Shown in pieces: positions 60,994 through 64,000 of a stretch of 64,000 bases of DNA. Below the pieces are notes generated by a model. It worked only from the letters and a program-made list of their open reading frames with translations, was not told where the DNA came from and searched no databases. The position numbers and the translations under genes are program-made. Numbering within the stretch: position 1 is the first letter of the stretch; each line of letters begins with the position of its first letter. This DNA is from Treponema denticola (lineage in GTDB: Bacteria > Spirochaetota > Spirochaetia > Treponematales > Treponemataceae): assembly GCF_024181405.1 (NCBI RefSeq), contig NZ_CP051302.1, positions 1,736,001 to 1,800,000 on the forward strand, written 5' to 3'.

Positions 60994-61023
60994 ATTATAT
61001 TATCAATTATGTGCAAATGTCAA
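60994..61023 (-). promoter_or_regulatory. Promoter of the oligopeptide ABC operon
   Basis: Minus strand: TTGACA (61018-61023), 18 bases, TATAAT (60994-60999), both hexamers perfect. The ATG at 60983 follows ten bases after the -10, giving a leader of about three bases or none. Confidence 0.85.
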
Positions 61024-61144
61024 TAGGGAAAAATTGCTGTAGAAATTTCGCCCTCCCCTCTCCTCCCAACCTTTGAATTTACCTTAATCTTTTTTTTCAT
61101 CTCAACCAAAGAATAACCTAAATCCTATGATAATTTGCGGGATT

Positions 61145-61167
61145 CCAAAGGGCAACAAGCCCTTTGG
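61145..61167. repeat. Palindromic repeat, copy 2
   Basis: GGATTCCAAAGGGC with CAACAA loop and GCCCTTTGG, the same element as 53969-53991 with one base changed. The two copies bracket the oligopeptide operon. The 3' flank (GAGGTAAAGAG) also resembles that of copy 1 (GATGTAAAGAG), with about 30 extra bases between. Confidence 0.75.
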
Positions 61168-61216
61168 CAGTGCGGGTACAACCAGCAAAGCTTCGAGGTA
61201 AAGAGGGATGGGGTCA

Positions 61217-61268
61217 TAGGGGAAGGGAGGTAACCCCTGCTCTGGACGGGGGCTCCTCCCTTCCCCTA
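61217..61268 (-). terminator. Long hairpin after rpoC, possible terminator
   Basis: Two perfect 14-base arms, TAGGGGAAGGGAGG (61217-61230) and CCTCCCTTCCCCTA (61255-61268), with an inner CCCC/GGGG stem. It begins four bases beyond the rpoC stop. No T run follows, so a Rho-independent mechanism is unsure. Confidence 0.55.
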
Positions 61269-61272
61269 GATT

Positions 61273-64000
61273 TTAGAGATCATCCAAAAAGTTTTCTTCT
61301 TCGATAAGTTCTTTTTCTTCGAGAGCTTGAGCAGCTTCGGCTTCAAGTCTGCGGCGTTCAAGGATTTCGTTCATCTGAACATCCAAGTCACTCTTGTTTT
61401 TATCGAAAAGTTTAATATCTCGGTACTGCTTCATACCTGTTCCGGCAGGAATAAGATGTCCGATAATTACGTTCTCTTTTAGGCCGCGAAGCTCATCCGA
61501 AGAACCTGCAATAGCGGCATTTGTAAGAACCTTTGTGGTTTCTTGGAAAGAAGCAGCCGAAATAAAGGAGTCGATGTTTAAGGCTGCCTTTGTAATTCCT
61601 TGGAACATAGGTCGGGCAACTGCAGGCTGACCGCCTTCTTCCTTAACCCTCTTATTTTCCTCATGGAAGCGGTATTTATCTATCTGCTGGTCAAAGATAA
61701 ACTTGGTATCTCCAACCGAAACAATCTTTACCTTTCGGAGCATCTGACGTACGATTATACCTACGTGTTTATCGTTGATGGTAACGCCCTGAGCATCATA
61801 AACTTCCTTGATTTCCTTCATCAAGTAGTTTTGAAGGGCATTTTCACCGAGGATATTTAAAATATCGTGCGGATCAAAGCTGCCGTCACACAAGGGCTCG
61901 CCGGCTTTTACCGTATCTCCGTCACGGACAAGCATTCTCTTTCCGATAGGAACCAAGTGCTTTACATCATGACCGTATTCGTCACGAACCATAATAGTTC
62001 TCTTGCCCTTGAGCAAGCCTTTCTTTATGGTAACAACACCGGCAATAGCGGCAAGAACGGCAGGCGACTTTGGTCTGCGGGCTTCAAGGAGCTCCGAAAC
62101 TCGCGGAAGACCTCCGGTAATATCCTTTGTCTTTACCGACTCTTTTGCTATCTTTGCAAGGATTGCACCGGCCTTAATTTCCTGACCTTCTTCAACCAAG
62201 AGCTGAGCTCCTCCGGGGAGGAAGTAAGAGTCCTCACCTACGGTGTTACCCGATTCATCTGAGATAAAGATGCGGGGCTGCATCTTATCGAAGTGGGCAT
62301 CGCTTATTCGCTTTTCGACAACCCCCGTTTCCTCATCGGCTTCTTCTTTTAAGGTTGTACCGGGAAGAATATCTTCAAAGCGGACAAAGCCGTCATATTC
62401 CGCCAAAATGGGATCGGCGAAGGGGTCGAAAGTACCTACCGTTTCTCCGGCCTTTATAACATCATTTTCTTTTACTACAACCTCGGAACCGTTTCTTATC
62501 TCTATTGTCTGCTCTTGACCTGTCAAATAGATAATATTATCTCTGACTTCGGCAATGGCTATATTTTCCGAAAGCACTTCCTTTCCGTTCTTTAATGTAT
62601 AAAGAGGGTTACCCTTTACTACCCTTGTGCCTGTACTTACAAGGGCTGTTTCACCTTTTTTAAGAGCATACTCATTCAATACCCTGCTGAAGGTAAACTC
62701 GCCTTTTCTTGTAAAGAGGAAGTGTCCGTTTTTAAGCGTTACATAAGAACCCTTTATACCGCGAACGATGATAGAATAGTCGTTAAATACGATCCTGTTC
62801 TCTTCAACGTTTTTAGAAGCCGTACCGCCCTCGTGGAAGGTACGCATCGTAAGCTGTGTACCGGGCTGACCGATGGACTGGGCTGCGATAATACCTACAG
62901 CCTCCCCTATTCGGACAATTCTGTTTCGGGCAAGATCCCGTCCGTAACATTTTACGCAAACACCGTGCTTGGATTCGCAGGTTAAAACGGTGCGGAGCTT
63001 AACGGTTTCAACACCGGCTTCTTCTATCTTCTTAGCTGTCTCATCGGTAATATACTCGTTTACATCTATGAGAAGCTCTCCCGTAATTGGGTGAATAACC
63101 CTTTCCAGAGTGTATTTTCCGGCAATACGCTCGCTCAAAGATTCACGGATTTCGTCTCCGCGTTTAATTGCGGCATATTCTATACCGTTGATGGTACCGC
63201 AGTCTTCTTCGTTTACAACTACGTTTTGGGCAATATCAACAAGACGGCGGGTCAGGTAACCTGCGTCAGAGGTTTTAAGAGCCGTATCGGTCAAACCTTT
63301 TCGGGCACCGTTAGTCGAAATAAAGAATTCCATAACGTTTAAGCCTTCTTTAAAGTTCGATCTAATCGGAAGTTCGATGATGTCTCCCGTAGGCTTGGAC
63401 ATAAGACCTCGCATTCCGGCAAGCTGATTTATCTGATCCTTAGAACCTCGAGCACCCGAAGTTTCCATCATGTGAATCGTGTTAAACCCACCCTTGTCTT
63501 CTTGCAGACGTTTCATAAGAATTTCTTTAAGATTGGAGTTTGTCTTCTGCCAAACGTCAACTACACGGTTATAGCGTTCTTCTTGGGTAATGTGGCCGCC
63601 CTTATACTGGTTATAGATTTCCAAAACCTCTTTGTTGGCCTTTTCGAGCATTCCGGCCTTTTCAGGAGGAATAATCATGTCTTCCATACTCAAAGTTGCA
63701 CCGAAATATGTAGCATACTTATAGCCGACAGCCTTGAGCTTGTCCAAAAGCTGAACAGCCAGCCACGGGCCCTTATCCTTAAAGACGTTCTCTATCAGTT
63801 TTCGTATTTTTTTATCGTTTAAAGCATAATTTGTAAAGGGAACGCCTTCGGGCATTTCCTCATTAAATAGAATCCTTCCCGGTGTAGTTCTTACGGTTTC
63901 AATCTTACCGGGTTCCGTTTCATAGTCGATTAAAACGGGTTCCTGCCAGCCTACGGCATGACATTCTGCGGCCATCAAAACTTCTGCAACGGAAGAATAT
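61273..64000 (-). CDS. rpoC: RNA polymerase beta' subunit (5' end outside window)
   Basis: About 909 C-terminal codons; the frame continues past 64000 (the last visible codons read [12 protein letters not shown]), so the N-terminal third is missing. Motifs: [76 protein letters not shown] (bridge helix and trigger loop), [17 protein letters not shown] (zinc site), [31 protein letters not shown], and [15 protein letters not shown]. The stop is at 61273. rpoB would lie to the right. Confidence 0.98.
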   Translation of the reverse strand, partial: YSSVAEVLMAAECHAVGWQEPVLIDYETEPGKIETVRTTPGRILFNEEMPEGVPFTNYALNDKKIRKLIENVFKDKGPWLAVQLLDKLKAVGYKYATYFGATLSMEDMIIPPEKAGMLEKANKEVLEIYNQYKGGHITQEERYNRVVDVWQKTNSNLKEILMKRLQEDKGGFNTIHMMETSGARGSKDQINQLAGMRGLMSKPTGDIIELPIRSNFKEGLNVMEFFISTNGARKGLTDTALKTSDAGYLTRRLVDIAQNVVVNEEDCGTINGIEYAAIKRGDEIRESLSERIAGKYTLERVIHPITGELLIDVNEYITDETAKKIEEAGVETVKLRTVLTCESKHGVCVKCYGRDLARNRIVRIGEAVGIIAAQSIGQPGTQLTMRTFHEGGTASKNVEENRIVFNDYSIIVRGIKGSYVTLKNGHFLFTRKGEFTFSRVLNEYALKKGETALVSTGTRVVKGNPLYTLKNGKEVLSENIAIAEVRDNIIYLTGQEQTIEIRNGSEVVVKENDVIKAGETVGTFDPFADPILAEYDGFVRFEDILPGTTLKEEADEETGVVEKRISDAHFDKMQPRIFISDESGNTVGEDSYFLPGGAQLLVEEGQEIKAGAILAKIAKESVKTKDITGGLPRVSELLEARRPKSPAVLAAIAGVVTIKKGLLKGKRTIMVRDEYGHDVKHLVPIGKRMLVRDGDTVKAGEPLCDGSFDPHDILNILGENALQNYLMKEIKEVYDAQGVTINDKHVGIIVRQMLRKVKIVSVGDTKFIFDQQIDKYRFHEENKRVKEEGGQPAVARPMFQGITKAALNIDSFISAASFQETTKVLTNAAIAGSSDELRGLKENVIIGHLIPAGTGMKQYRDIKLFDKNKSDLDVQMNEILERRRLEAEAAQALEEKELIEEENFLDDL

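Noticed and set aside
61024-61144. Additional gene or small RNA between rpoC and the oligopeptide operon
   Set aside because: No frame with a start signal and no promoter-terminator pair; only the repeat and hairpin were seen.

Overview
The window looks like chromosome of an oral treponeme, most likely Treponema denticola or a close relative. This is inferred from gene content; no database was consulted. The pointers are: an AT-rich genome; a spirochaete flagellar run (flgN-flgK-flgL-fliW-csrA); many lipoproteins with the loose spirochaete lipobox (L/V-x-S/A-S/A-C); a fused cyclophilin-FKBP isomerase; and a close relative of the T. denticola cystalysin. Coding density is high and no gap between genes exceeds about 300 bases. 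I saw no tRNA, rRNA, CRISPR array, insertion sequence or prophage.

Layout. 1-3116: minus-strand rpsB (cut by the left edge) with a structured leader, then maf, a secreted HEAT-like protein and a lipoprotein. 3153-7536: flagellar operon behind a sigma-28-type promoter, ending in the fliW-csrA regulator pair. 7523-9953: heme/iron-type ABC binding lipoprotein and permease without an ATPase, then ybaK. 9992-12877: redox cluster of two TlpA-like lipoproteins, a 45-residue CXXC membrane peptide and a membrane polyferredoxin. 12887-14036: cbiE-cbiT. 14059-15248: two minus-strand unknowns, one resembling a shortened aminotransferase. 15402-19902: an ABC-2 exporter and an orphan histidine kinase. 19964-21902: cobU-cobS-cobC. 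21984-26025: ddl, a membrane protein, malQ and a clpP. 25994-30144: cbiB, then an SH3-like lipoprotein, the cyclophilin-FKBP fusion and a secreted protein. 30202-33470: jag, yidC, yidD, rnpA and rpmH, without dnaA next to it.

33628-35486: an Ig-like lipoprotein whose promoter spacer contains eleven consecutive G residues, a probable phase-variation switch. 35643-37736: an SDR threonine dehydrogenase with a histone-H1-like tail, and a solo AmrS radical SAM enzyme. 37743-42616: MBL hydrolase, rpoN, tldE and tldD. 42695-44539: an AAA ATPase plus nuclease-like gene pair that looks like a defence module. 44601-46343: purF and a 56-residue zinc-ribbon protein. 46439-50641: DUF308 protein, cystalysin-like lyase and glycogen phosphorylase. 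50732-53063: a patch of small Firmicutes-like genes with a methyltransferase remnant. 53127-53873: a GIN-domain lipoprotein. 54021-60983: an oligopeptide ABC operon. 61273-64000: rpoC (cut by the right edge).

Most striking points: (1) the substrate-binding lipoprotein of the oligopeptide operon is circularly permuted, and both permeases of that operon carry large N-terminal additions; (2) the polyferredoxin/CXXC peptide/TlpA cluster could pass electrons to thiols outside the membrane; (3) the poly-G promoter; (4) at least five genes have a good -10 box only 6-10 bases before the ATG and no Shine-Dalgarno sequence, suggesting leaderless mRNAs; (5) the ATPase/nuclease-like pair, with an inverted repeat over its promoter.
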